Below are positions 1 through 8,071 of a stretch of DNA of 64,000 bases, one piece after another (the stretch's first letter is position 1; every line of letters starts with the position of its first letter). The notes below the pieces were generated by a model that saw only the letters and a list, made by a program, of their open reading frames with translations, searched no databases and was not told the origin of the DNA. The stretch covers positions 124,001-188,000 of the forward strand of contig CAXXSW010000010.1 in the NCBI GenBank assembly GCA_963677625.2, given 5' to 3'. Both the position numbers and the translations under genes were made by a program. The DNA is from UBA1351 sp963677625 (GTDB lineage: Bacteria; Bacillota; Clostridia; Lachnospirales; Vallitaleaceae).

Positions 1-1
1 T

Positions 2-28
2 GTTGTAGGTAAAGGTGTAGAAATATAA
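2..28 (+). CDS. possible 3' end of an upstream gene
   Basis: This is a short open frame entering from the left edge and ending in TAA at 26-28. The other two forward frames hit stops within the first 12 bases, so this is the only one that could be a gene tail, reading VVGKGVEI. Nothing about its function can be said from eight residues, and it could equally be non-coding. Confidence 0.3.
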   Translation, partial: VVGKGVEI

Positions 29-43
29 AAAATTAAACGATTA

Positions 44-72
44 TTGAATATTTTATCATTATGTGTGATAAT
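44..72 (+). promoter_or_regulatory. sigma-A-type promoter of cheX
   Basis: TTGAAT (44-49), a 17-base spacer and GATAAT (67-72) preceded by TG form a good vegetative promoter about 45 bases upstream of the cheX start. A short inverted repeat TTATCA/TGATAA (53-58, 66-71) overlaps the -10 element; whether it binds a regulator is unknown. Confidence 0.5.
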
Positions 73-117
73 ATAAATAATAAACTAGGAAGTAAATCAA
101 AACTTTGAGGTGTTTAC

Positions 118-585
118 ATGAATGTAGAATATTTGAATCCCATAATCAAGGCATCAACATTTGTACTTGGTCAGACTTGCATGGTTGAAACAAAAGTTGG
201 AAAACCTTATTTGACACAGACTTCCTATAAGGATGAGATCTTTATTGTTATGCTTGGAATAACCGGTCAATTACATGGTCAGGTTATATTAGCGATGGAT
301 AAGAGTGTTGCTTGTCAACTTGCTTCTAAGATGATGATGGGAATGCCTGTTGATTCATTAAATGATATGGCTAAGAGCGCTCTGGGTGAATTGATGAATA
401 TGATGATGGGAAACGCTATGACTTATTTTTCTGAAATGGATATTCTCTTGGATATTACACCTCCTACCATGTTCGACAGCCAAAACTTAACCCTAAATGT
501 TGGTGATAGCAAGATGATTGGTATACCTATTGAGTTTGATGGCATGAAAATTGAACTTAATGTAGCAATTAAAGAGAATAAATAG
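118..585 (+). CDS. cheX: CheX-like chemotaxis phosphatase
   Basis: This 155-residue protein of the CheC/CheX/FliY phosphatase family probably dephosphorylates CheY-P in the cytoplasm. It has the single family helix signature: Ser87, Glu91 and Asn94 in SALGELMN, followed by an MMMGNA segment. CheC normally carries two such helices, so one copy and this length favour CheX. It has its own promoter and downstream terminator and is not next to other che genes here, although a chemoreceptor lies 3.4 kb away. AGGTG just ahead of ATG 118 acts as the ribosome binding site. The family call is firm; the substrate is inferred from the family. Confidence 0.85.
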   Translation: MNVEYLNPIIKASTFVLGQTCMVETKVGKPYLTQTSYKDEIFIVMLGITGQLHGQVILAMDKSVACQLASKMMMGMPVDSLNDMAKSALGELMNMMMGNAMTYFSEMDILLDITPPTMFDSQNLTLNVGDSKMIGIPIEFDGMKIELNVAIKENK

Positions 586-634
586 TTGTTTGAGATATGA
601 TTCATCTTTGAATTTACTTTATATTTAAGGCTTT

Positions 635-668
635 ATGGAGGGAAATGTTATTTTCCCTCCATTTTTAT
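635..668 (+). terminator. intrinsic terminator of cheX
   Basis: ATGGAGGGAAA pairs with TTTCCCTCCAT around a five-base loop and is followed directly by a T run. It ends the cheX transcript 50 bases after its stop and just ahead of the asd promoter. Confidence 0.85.
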
Positions 669-669
669 A

Positions 670-698
670 TTGACGGATAATCAATAACATGTTAGAAT
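670..698 (+). promoter_or_regulatory. promoter of asd
   Basis: TTGACG (670-675), a 17-base spacer and TAGAAT (693-698) lie about 60 bases upstream of the asd start and just after the cheX terminator. Confidence 0.6.
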
Positions 699-759
699 AT
701 CCACAATACAAAAACAAATGTCTTCCTAGAAAAGACGCAATAGATAGAAAGAGGTTAAT

Positions 760-1845
760 ATGAGTCAGAAATTACGAGTTGGAATTATCGGAGCGACAGG
801 TATGGTTGGTCAACGATTCATAACACTATTACACGATCATGCTTGGTTTGAAATTGTTGTTCTTGCAGCAAGTTCACGATCAGCTGGTAAATCATATAAA
901 GAGGCAGTTGGGGCTAGATGGGCCCAGACCATGGACATACCTGAGTTTGTGGCTAATATGACAGTTATGGATGCAGGTAATGTTGAAGAAGTTGCAGGTC
1001 AAGTTGATTTTGTATTCTGCGCTGTTGATATGGATAAAGACGCTATCAAGAAGTTGGAAGAGGCATATGCAAAAGCTGAAGTTCCTGTAATCAGTAATAA
1101 TTCAGCCCATCGATGGACGGAAGATGTACCAATGGTAATTCCTGAAGTGAATCCAGATCATATTGCTATAATTGATAAACAAAAAGCGCGGTTAGGTACA
1201 AAGAGAGGTTTCATTGCAGTTAAACCAAACTGTTCAATTCAAAGTTATGTACCGGTTATTCATGCCCTAAAAGAATTTGGACCTAAGAATATTTCTATTT
1301 GTACCTACCAAGCTATTTCTGGAGCTGGTAAAACTTTTGAAACTTGGCCTGAAATGCTAGATAATATTATTCCGTTTATTGGTGGAGAGGAAGAAAAATC
1401 TGAGAAAGAACCTCTAAAGATCTGGGGAAGCATTGAAGGTGATAAGATAGTAAATGCAGAAGAACCACTTTTATCAGCCCAATGTATCCGTGTTCCTGTA
1501 CTAGATGGTCATATGGCAGCTGTTTATATTAATTTTGATAAAAAGCCTACAAAGGAAGAAATGATTGCTAAATGGAATGCATATTCCGGACGTCCACAAG
1601 AATTGGAACTTCCTTTAGCTCCTAAGCAGTTTATGAAGTATATGGAAGAGGATAACCGCCCACAAACTAGACTAGATCGTAATTATGAAAGAGGCATGGG
1701 TGTTACCATTGGTAGAATTCGTGAAGACCTTCAACATGATTATAAATTTGTATGCCTCTCTCACAATACCTTACGTGGAGCCGCAGGTGGAGCAGTATTG
1801 ATTGCTGAGCTTCTTAAGGCTGAAGGCTATTTAGTTGGCAAGTAA
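760..1845 (+). CDS. asd: aspartate-semialdehyde dehydrogenase
   Basis: It reduces aspartyl-4-phosphate to aspartate semialdehyde with NADPH, the branch point to lysine/diaminopimelate, methionine and threonine. The 361-residue protein has the N-terminal dinucleotide-binding motif GATGMVGQRF (residues 11-20), the catalytic cysteine Cys158 in KPNCSIQ and a probable active-site His250 in VLDGHM. Length and motifs fit the archaeal/fungal-like form found in many Clostridia, rather than the enterobacterial form. AAGAGG five bases before ATG 760 sets the start. It is a single-gene transcript with its own promoter and terminator; no other lysine-pathway gene is nearby. Confidence 0.95.
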   Translation: MSQKLRVGIIGATGMVGQRFITLLHDHAWFEIVVLAASSRSAGKSYKEAVGARWAQTMDIPEFVANMTVMDAGNVEEVAGQVDFVFCAVDMDKDAIKKLEEAYAKAEVPVISNNSAHRWTEDVPMVIPEVNPDHIAIIDKQKARLGTKRGFIAVKPNCSIQSYVPVIHALKEFGPKNISICTYQAISGAGKTFETWPEMLDNIIPFIGGEEEKSEKEPLKIWGSIEGDKIVNAEEPLLSAQCIRVPVLDGHMAAVYINFDKKPTKEEMIAKWNAYSGRPQELELPLAPKQFMKYMEEDNRPQTRLDRNYERGMGVTIGRIREDLQHDYKFVCLSHNTLRGAAGGAVLIAELLKAEGYLVGK

Positions 1846-1890
1846 AAAATCAATATATGATGATAATGTTTTGTCTATTGGGATATCTTT

Positions 1891-1923
1891 AAACACTGGA
1901 ACTTTATGCTCCGGTGTTTTTAT
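1891..1923 (+). terminator. intrinsic terminator of asd
   Basis: AACACTGGA pairs with TCCGGTGTT (one G-T wobble), followed by TTTTT, 45 bases after the asd stop. Two overlapping small open frames in this 274-base gap, one on each strand, are explained by this hairpin region and are not called as genes. Confidence 0.8.
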
Positions 1924-2049
1924 TTCATATCTAAATAGAATAATCAGGACTTCGGAAGATTGTTCAAAAAATGTTAATAAATCACATAGGTATTCGCCTA
2001 CTATTGTTGAAAAACCTATAGTATAATAGAAGTGGAATATCATATGATA

Positions 2050-2087
2050 AAAGTGGCTGTAAGTTATGTTTAGCCACTTTCAATTTT
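2050..2087 (+). terminator. hairpin upstream of the SLH/GHL10 gene
   Basis: AAGTGGCT and AGCCACTT form a clean stem with a loop of about 13 bases, followed by a weak T-rich tail. A TATAAT hexamer at 2022-2027 lies upstream, so the hairpin may be in the 5' leader of the next gene, but no convincing -35 element was found. It could be a second terminator for asd or a leader structure. Confidence 0.4.
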
Positions 2088-2119
2088 AGCAAGAATATGA
2101 ATGAAAGATAGGTATTAGA

Positions 2120-3967
2120 ATGAGAAAGTTTATAGCAGTCCTTATTATATATAGCTTATTGATTCCCACCATACTTGTTCCTGTTAGGGGAGAAACTTCC
2201 AGTGATTATACTAAAGAAGCAGATATTCTTAAGGGGCTAGGCTTGTTTCAAGGGACGGAAAGTGGGTATCAACTCCAGGATAAAGCTACAAGAGCTCAGG
2301 GAGCTGTTATGTTGGTACGCTTTTTAGGTATGGAAGATCAAGCCAAGAGTGACTTTATTGCCAGGAAGATCAGCCATCCTTTTACAGATGTTCCGGAATG
2401 GGCTGATCCGCATATTGCCTATCTCTATACTAATGGGCTGGCTAAGGGTATTAAATCTTCACAATACGGTTCCAGTCAACAATTGACAGGTGAACAGTAT
2501 ATGACCATGATGCTCCGTATGCTGGGGTTTGATGATGAAGAGGGTGACTTTCAATGGAATCAGTCTTTGAAATTTTGGTCAGATACCTATAAGTTGTCAA
2601 CTACTGATTATGAAGCCTTAAAGGAAAGTGAGAAAACAAGTTTATCCAGAGGATTAATGATAAGGTTAAGCTATATAAGCTTGAAATATAATTATAAGAA
2701 TTCCACTGTTCTTGTTTTTGAAGATTTGTACCAGAGACAGGTCTTTAACGAACAAGTATATAGGGATTATAAAGAGGTCATTGACTTGATAGAAATAAAT
2801 GATTCGGATGTAAATGAACCAGGCGAAAACGAACCAGACAAAAACGAACCGGATGTATATGAGATAACAGATTTCAATGAACGAAAAGGGGTGTGGCTTT
2901 CATATCTTGAGTTAGGACCTATACTGAATCATGCAAGTGAAACAGAATACAGGTCTGACTTGGAAGCCATATTTAGGAGGTGTAAGACGGATGGGTTTAA
3001 TACAGTCTATTTTCAAGTCAGATGCAATAGTGAGGCTATATATCCATCAGAGGTATATTCCTGGTCATATTTAATAAATGAAAATTACGAAAAGGGACCC
3101 GGTTATGATCCGTTGGCACTTGCTATTGAAATAGCTCATGATGTTGGACTTCGACTAGAAGCTTGGATAAATCCATATCGTATCAGAACTAATGCGGTAT
3201 ATCATCCAGTTGAGGCTTATGATAAGCTTCAAAGTCTTTTGACTAATGAGGAGAATGTTTTTAAAGTAGGTGACTTGTGGACTTTGAACCCAGCTAGTCA
3301 ACCAGCTAAAGACCTTATTATTGCTGGTGTCAAAGAACTTTTACTTCATTATGACATAGATGGCATTCAATATGATGATTATTTTTATCCCAATCAGGAC
3401 ATGTCTCTGGATAAGAAGCAGTATGAATCCTATCTTGAGAAAAACACTTGGATTAGTCAAAGTGAGTTCAGGAGAAGACAGGTCATCAGTCTTGTTGAGG
3501 AAACATATAAGCTTATAGAGACAAGTAGACCTGAGATATCTTTTGGACTAAGTCCCCAGGGAAGTTTGGATAATAATTATAATAATGTATACTTAGATGT
3601 AGAAGAGTTAATCAAAAAAAGATTGGTAGACTATTTATTGCCCCAGGTTTATTATGGGTTCGACAACCAGCATTCACCCTATGAAGAGGTTATTCATCAA
3701 TGGGAAGACTTGATTGTAGGTACAGATATAGATCTTATGATTGGCCTTTCAGCCTACAAAATAGGACTGGAAGATAAATGGGCAGGAGGAGGAAGTGATG
3801 AATGGATTATAAGCGAAGGGATACTTGCAAGGATGTTAAAAGTAGCTAGAGGGTTGAAAAACTACAGAGGTGTTTCCCTATTCCGTTTTGATTCGATCTA
3901 TCATCCTAAAGCAGGAGTGGAAGATCAAGTTGCAGAGGAATTGAGAGCATTAAAAGAAAGTTTTTAG
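2120..3967 (+). CDS. secreted SLH-domain protein with GHL10 glycoside-hydrolase-like domain
   Basis: This 615-residue protein has a signal peptide (residues 1-24). Two S-layer-homology-like segments follow (about 33-68 and 88-135, with the ITRAQ-like TRAQGAVMLVRFLG and a FTDVPEWA motif). An acidic Asn-Glu-Pro-rich linker with a repeated NEPD/NEPG unit (228-250) leads to a GHL10 (DUF187 family) barrel from about 254 to the end. The barrel begins KGVWLSYLELG and contains FQVRCNSEAIYPS, EAWINPYRIR and DGIQYDDYF. The SLH part should tether it to the cell wall and the barrel probably acts on a wall or external glycan; the substrate is unknown for this family. The ribosome binding site is weak. Confidence 0.85.
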   Translation: MRKFIAVLIIYSLLIPTILVPVRGETSSDYTKEADILKGLGLFQGTESGYQLQDKATRAQGAVMLVRFLGMEDQAKSDFIARKISHPFTDVPEWADPHIAYLYTNGLAKGIKSSQYGSSQQLTGEQYMTMMLRMLGFDDEEGDFQWNQSLKFWSDTYKLSTTDYEALKESEKTSLSRGLMIRLSYISLKYNYKNSTVLVFEDLYQRQVFNEQVYRDYKEVIDLIEINDSDVNEPGENEPDKNEPDVYEITDFNERKGVWLSYLELGPILNHASETEYRSDLEAIFRRCKTDGFNTVYFQVRCNSEAIYPSEVYSWSYLINENYEKGPGYDPLALAIEIAHDVGLRLEAWINPYRIRTNAVYHPVEAYDKLQSLLTNEENVFKVGDLWTLNPASQPAKDLIIAGVKELLLHYDIDGIQYDDYFYPNQDMSLDKKQYESYLEKNTWISQSEFRRRQVISLVEETYKLIETSRPEISFGLSPQGSLDNNYNNVYLDVEELIKKRLVDYLLPQVYYGFDNQHSPYEEVIHQWEDLIVGTDIDLMIGLSAYKIGLEDKWAGGGSDEWIISEGILARMLKVARGLKNYRGVSLFRFDSIYHPKAGVEDQVAEELRALKESF

Positions 3968-3985
3968 GAAAGAAAGGTGTGTCGT

Positions 3986-5758
3986 ATGAATTTTAGGACC
4001 AAGCAGATGTTATTTACCAATGGTTTGCTTATTGTAGCAATAGGGGTTTTAGTACTTACTTCTATTTTACTTTTAAGTAGTGTTTCACATGATAATGTTG
4101 ATGAACTGGAAGATGCGCTTTTGGATTCCTATAATCAGAAGATTAAGGAAGAAGTCCAAATTGTTATTTCACAATTAGACGGTGTTCAAAAGAGTGTTGA
4201 AGAAGGACTGATTTCAGAAGAAAATGCTAAAGAAATATCAGCTAATATTGTTCGTTCAGCCAAATATGAGAATGGTGGTTATTTCTGGGCAGATGACAAG
4301 GATGGTAATAATATAGTGTTTCTGGGACGAGAAGACGTGGAGGGTACCAATCGTATGGACCTTCAAGATGATAATGGGAAATACATTGTTAAGGACTTGA
4401 TTCAAGCTGCTCTTGATGGTAGTGGATATACTGAATATTGGTTCCCTAAACCAGATGAGGAAGAAGCCTCTCTTAAGATTGGTTATACACAACTTTATGA
4501 GCCTTATGGATGGATTATAGGGACAGGCAACTATGTATCAGATATTGATTTGGTCGTTGGACAACAGAAGGAAAAAAATGGAGAGATACTTAGAGATTCT
4601 TATATGGTACTAGGTGTGATTTCCTTGGTAGCCTTAATTATTGGTGCTGTTGCAGCTGTATTTTATAGTATTACAATTACAAAACCAATTAGAAAAATGG
4701 ATGATGAACTTAAATTGATGGCCCAATTAAATATTCAGGAATCACAGGATATGATACGACTATCAAAACGTAAGGATGAAATCGGTCGTATGGCTAAATC
4801 CCTTCATAGCCTTGGCATTGCTTTTAGAGAGGTTATTGAGGAAATACAAACCTTTACTAGTGAGCTGAATCGTTATGTTCTTAATTTGTCAGATATATCA
4901 TCTGTAACTAAAGAAAATTCCAATTCTGTTGTAAATGCAGTTGATGAGTTTTCCAGAGGTGCAGGAGAACAGGCGGAAGATGCTCAAGATAGTGTTTATA
5001 GTCTTGAAAAACTTAATGAATTGATTGCTAATTCAAATCAGTTAGTGGAAGATGTTCTTGATCTTTCCAAGACCATAAACCAAAGTCAATTAGATGGAAA
5101 TCAATCTGTTGAAAACCTGGTTAAGGAGTTTAAAACCACTCTTGATAATATTAAAGAATTAGCCAGTGATATTGAAGAGTTACACGAGCATTCAGAGAAG
5201 ATTAACGATATTGTTGTCACTATTGATGGTATTGCTGGACAGACAAATCTACTTGCCCTAAATGCTTCTATTGAGGCGGCTAGAGCTGGTGAAGCAGGAA
5301 AAGGTTTTGCTGTTGTTGCAACTGAAATCAGGAATCTTGCTGAACAAACATCGACTTCAACTGCTGAGATAAACAATATTATTCAAATGGTTAAAAACAG
5401 TGTGGACTCATCAAAAGGAAATATGGATTCATCCAATGAATCGATTAACCTGGCTTTTGACAAGATGAATAGGGTCATGGATGCATTTAAAGTAAGTCTT
5501 AAACTTACTGAAGAGTCTGGTTCTAAAATGATAGATGTTCAGCAATCTTTTGACAGTATTAACACGACTAAGGAAGGTACACTACAAGCTATCCAGTCAA
5601 TATCAGCTGTAACTGAAGAAAATGCAGCTGCTTCAGAAGAAATCAACGCAAGTATGTTGACTCAGAAATCAACCATAAACGAATTAGATAGTGTGGCTCA
5701 TGAGGTTACCGTGGCTACAGAGAAACTTTCTGAATTGGTTAGTCGTTTTAGTGTTTAA
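3986..5758 (+). CDS. methyl-accepting chemotaxis protein with a Cache sensor domain
   Basis: This is a transmembrane chemoreceptor. An N-terminal membrane segment (about 9-31) is followed by an extracellular single Cache domain with the family signature GYFWADD near residue 95 and YGWIIGTGNYV near 175. A second membrane segment (about 207-229), a HAMP linker and a C-terminal signalling coiled coil follow. The coil carries the highly conserved hairpin tip GQTNLLALNASIEAARAGE near residue 415. A GTG at 3977 could also start the frame, but AAAGG (3972-3976) is correctly spaced for ATG 3986, giving 590 residues. Cache receptors of this type often sense small organic acids; the ligand here is not predictable. 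It lies 18 bases after the SLH/GHL10 gene. Confidence 0.93.
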   Translation: MNFRTKQMLFTNGLLIVAIGVLVLTSILLLSSVSHDNVDELEDALLDSYNQKIKEEVQIVISQLDGVQKSVEEGLISEENAKEISANIVRSAKYENGGYFWADDKDGNNIVFLGREDVEGTNRMDLQDDNGKYIVKDLIQAALDGSGYTEYWFPKPDEEEASLKIGYTQLYEPYGWIIGTGNYVSDIDLVVGQQKEKNGEILRDSYMVLGVISLVALIIGAVAAVFYSITITKPIRKMDDELKLMAQLNIQESQDMIRLSKRKDEIGRMAKSLHSLGIAFREVIEEIQTFTSELNRYVLNLSDISSVTKENSNSVVNAVDEFSRGAGEQAEDAQDSVYSLEKLNELIANSNQLVEDVLDLSKTINQSQLDGNQSVENLVKEFKTTLDNIKELASDIEELHEHSEKINDIVVTIDGIAGQTNLLALNASIEAARAGEAGKGFAVVATEIRNLAEQTSTSTAEINNIIQMVKNSVDSSKGNMDSSNESINLAFDKMNRVMDAFKVSLKLTEESGSKMIDVQQSFDSINTTKEGTLQAIQSISAVTEENAAASEEINASMLTQKSTINELDSVAHEVTVATEKLSELVSRFSV

Positions 5759-5790
5759 GGTATTTCAAAACATATAATAAACAATGAAAG

Positions 5791-5821
5791 AATACACCTG
5801 GTATGGGCTGGGTGTATTTTT
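5791..5821 (+). terminator. intrinsic terminator of the chemoreceptor gene
   Basis: AATACACC pairs with GGTGTATT around a 12-base loop, followed by TTTT, 33 bases after the stop codon. Confidence 0.75.
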
Positions 5822-5931
5822 ATGAAATTTTAAACAAATCTTCATGACCAGTATATTTTATTGTAATATGATAGTATAATAGAATTCAAAGTGATTCGGC
5901 AGGAGAATGTTCTAGCGGAATGGAGTAAATT

Positions 5932-7101
5932 ATGGAAGACCAAAAACCAAAGAATAAGGTAGTACATACTATTCGTGTCAGTGGTATGTTCAACACACCT
6001 CCAAGTCAAGATGAAATTAATGCAGCCATGAAAGAATTTGAACGACTTCAAAGATACCTTCGCTGGGTTCCTGCCATCTTTATTGGTGTGACTTTTGTTA
6101 TATTGATTTTTTTAACTAGGCTGTTCGAACTAAAGTTCTCAGCCTTTGTCTTGGTTGTCATGAGTACGATTATGATATTGAAAGAGTTAAGTACGTTGGC
6201 TTTTTCCATTCAAATGAGAAATCGTGTTATGAAGCCAATAGAAAAACTCCGTGTAGCGGTAGATGAAATTAGTAAAGGTCACTATGGTTATCAGGTTGAA
6301 GAGGAACCGGGAAATCTTGTGGGTGACTTAATTACGTCATTTAATAAAATGTCCTGTGAGCTTCAAGAGGCCAACGCAAAGAATGAAAAATATGAACGTA
6401 ATAGGAAAGAACTAATTGCTGGTATCAGCCATGATCTTAAGACACCTATTACATCTATCGTTGGTTATGTAGATGCAATTCAGTCAGGGGTTGCTAGTTC
6501 AGAGGAGAAAAGGAATACCTACCTAAGTATTATTGGATCCAATGCCCAATACACCAATAAGTTGATTGATGATCTTTTTCTTTTCAGTAAATTGGATATA
6601 AATCAAATGAAGTATGAATTTGTCAATATACCTATTAAGGATTTTCTGACTGATGTTATTATTGAAAAACAGCTGGAACTTGAAGAGAGTGGTGTTAACG
6701 TTTCATTTAAGATGGATCTATCAGACGATATGCAATTGCCTCTAGACGGTAAGATGGTCTATAGGATTATGTCCAATATCTTGTCTAACGCAGTTAAATA
6801 TGGCAATCCTGAACAACCGATTATTATGATAGAAGCTGAAGAAATAGATAAGGGTGTTAAGGTGGCTATTACTGATAATGGAAAGGGTATATCTAAAAAT
6901 GAGTTGAAGCAGATTTTCGATGTTTTTTATCGGGCGGATTCATCAAGAAATAAGGATATTGGTGGTAGTGGTCTTGGACTTGCTATAGCGAAGCAGTTAG
7001 TAGAAGCTCATGGTGGTAATATCGGTGCCACATCAGTTGTAGGAAAGGGAACGACGATTACCTTTACTTTGAAATCACAGGAGGAAGTAAACAATGGATA
7101 A
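5932..7101 (+). CDS. sensor histidine kinase
   Basis: This 389-residue membrane kinase has two closely spaced membrane segments (about 47-63 and 69-92) with almost no extracellular loop. A HAMP linker, a HisKA domain with the phospho-acceptor His167 in ISHDLKTP, and an HATPase domain with N box (SNILSNAVKYG), G1 (DNGKGI), F box and G2 (GSGLGLAIAK) follow. The lack of an external domain suggests it senses the membrane or takes its signal from a partner, as in intramembrane-sensing kinases. GGAG six bases before ATG 5932 sets the start. It overlaps the response regulator gene by eight bases, so the two are co-translated partners. No downstream transporter target is adjacent. Confidence 0.93.
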   Translation: MEDQKPKNKVVHTIRVSGMFNTPPSQDEINAAMKEFERLQRYLRWVPAIFIGVTFVILIFLTRLFELKFSAFVLVVMSTIMILKELSTLAFSIQMRNRVMKPIEKLRVAVDEISKGHYGYQVEEEPGNLVGDLITSFNKMSCELQEANAKNEKYERNRKELIAGISHDLKTPITSIVGYVDAIQSGVASSEEKRNTYLSIIGSNAQYTNKLIDDLFLFSKLDINQMKYEFVNIPIKDFLTDVIIEKQLELEESGVNVSFKMDLSDDMQLPLDGKMVYRIMSNILSNAVKYGNPEQPIIMIEAEEIDKGVKVAITDNGKGISKNELKQIFDVFYRADSSRNKDIGGSGLGLAIAKQLVEAHGGNIGATSVVGKGTTITFTLKSQEEVNNG

Positions 7102-7783
7102 GATTCTAATTATTGAAGATGACAAGCAGATTGCTGAGCTGGAGAAAGATTTTCTGGAGATGAATGGCTTTGAGGTTTTTGTTGCCAATGATGGACATAA
7201 AGGCCTTAAAGAAGCTATGACAGAGGAGTATCAGCTGATTATCATTGATATAATGCTTCCCAGTGTTAATGGATATGATATTCTTATGATGATTCGTGAT
7301 AAGCTTAATATACCTTTTATTGTTGTTTCAGCGAGAAGTGATGATATGGATAAGATTAAAGGGATTGAACTTGGTGCAGATGATTATATGACTAAACCTT
7401 TTAATCCCAATGAGCTGGTTGCTAGGGTAAAGAATCAACTCTTACGATACGATAGGCTCCTTAGTGTGAATAAGCAGCAAGGGGAAATTGAGTATAATGG
7501 CGTTATCATTAATGAAGAGTCACGTCGAGTTATGGTCAATGGCAAGGAAATTACCATGACAACAACTGAGTTTGATATTCTTCTTTTCTTTATGAAAAAT
7601 CCTGATATTGTTCATTCAAAGCAAACAATATTTGAACGGGTTTGGGGTGAAGATGAATACGGAGATATTGGAACAGTTCCAGTATATGTTCAAAAAATTC
7701 GAAAGAAAATAGAGAAAGACTATACACATCCAAAGATTATTGAAACAGTCTGGGGAGTAGGATACCGCTTTAATAGATTGTAG
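7094..7783 (+). CDS. OmpR/PhoB-family response regulator
   Basis: This 229-residue regulator is paired with the preceding kinase. The receiver domain has the acidic pair Glu8-Asp9/Asp10, phospho-acceptor Asp52 in IIDIMLPSVNG and the conserved Lys of TKPFNPNELVARV. The C-terminal winged helix ends in the typical VWGVGYRFN. Its AGGAGG ribosome binding site lies inside the end of the kinase gene. Regulated genes cannot be named; the perfect inverted repeat at 7880-7914 is the nearest candidate operator. Confidence 0.95.
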   Translation: MDKILIIEDDKQIAELEKDFLEMNGFEVFVANDGHKGLKEAMTEEYQLIIIDIMLPSVNGYDILMMIRDKLNIPFIVVSARSDDMDKIKGIELGADDYMTKPFNPNELVARVKNQLLRYDRLLSVNKQQGEIEYNGVIINEESRRVMVNGKEITMTTTEFDILLFFMKNPDIVHSKQTIFERVWGEDEYGDIGTVPVYVQKIRKKIEKDYTHPKIIETVWGVGYRFNRL

Positions 7784-7879
7784 TCTGTTAGACTTATTAT
7801 GAGTAGATTTATAGCATATTTTTATTCTTTATCTTTTTTGTTGATTGTGAACAAAATATCATATTGAAAATGACTATCA

Positions 7880-7914
7880 TTAGGACATATGCTATTTTCT
7901 TGTATATGTCCTAA
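7880..7914. repeat. perfect 11-base inverted repeat upstream of the NADH oxidase promoter
   Basis: TTAGGACATAT (7880-7890) and ATATGTCCTAA (7904-7914) are exact reverse complements separated by 13 bases. No T run follows on the plus strand, so it is a poor intrinsic terminator. It lies about 100 bases after the response regulator stop and 18 bases upstream of the -35 element of the next gene. It may be a terminator without a U tract or an operator. Confidence 0.6.
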
Positions 7915-7931
7915 ATAATATCGAAAACTAC

Positions 7932-7960
7932 TTGATAATTATTATTAATTGGTATATAAT
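7932..7960 (+). promoter_or_regulatory. promoter of NADH oxidase gene
   Basis: TTGATA (7932-7937), a 17-base spacer and a consensus TATAAT (7955-7960) lie 112 bases upstream of the start codon. The untranslated leader of about 105 bases shows no clear structure. Confidence 0.7.
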
Positions 7961-8071
7961 AAAATTATGATTGTTAAAGAAATATCAAATCATAGATTGT
8001 TGAATATTTAACGAAATATGAAGATAATATGTTAATAAATAACACTTGGACTTACTTAAGGAGATGTTAAA

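Noticed and set aside
1831..2043. Overlapping small open frames on both strands after asd
   Set aside because: They span the asd terminator hairpin, lack ribosome binding sites and resemble no protein.
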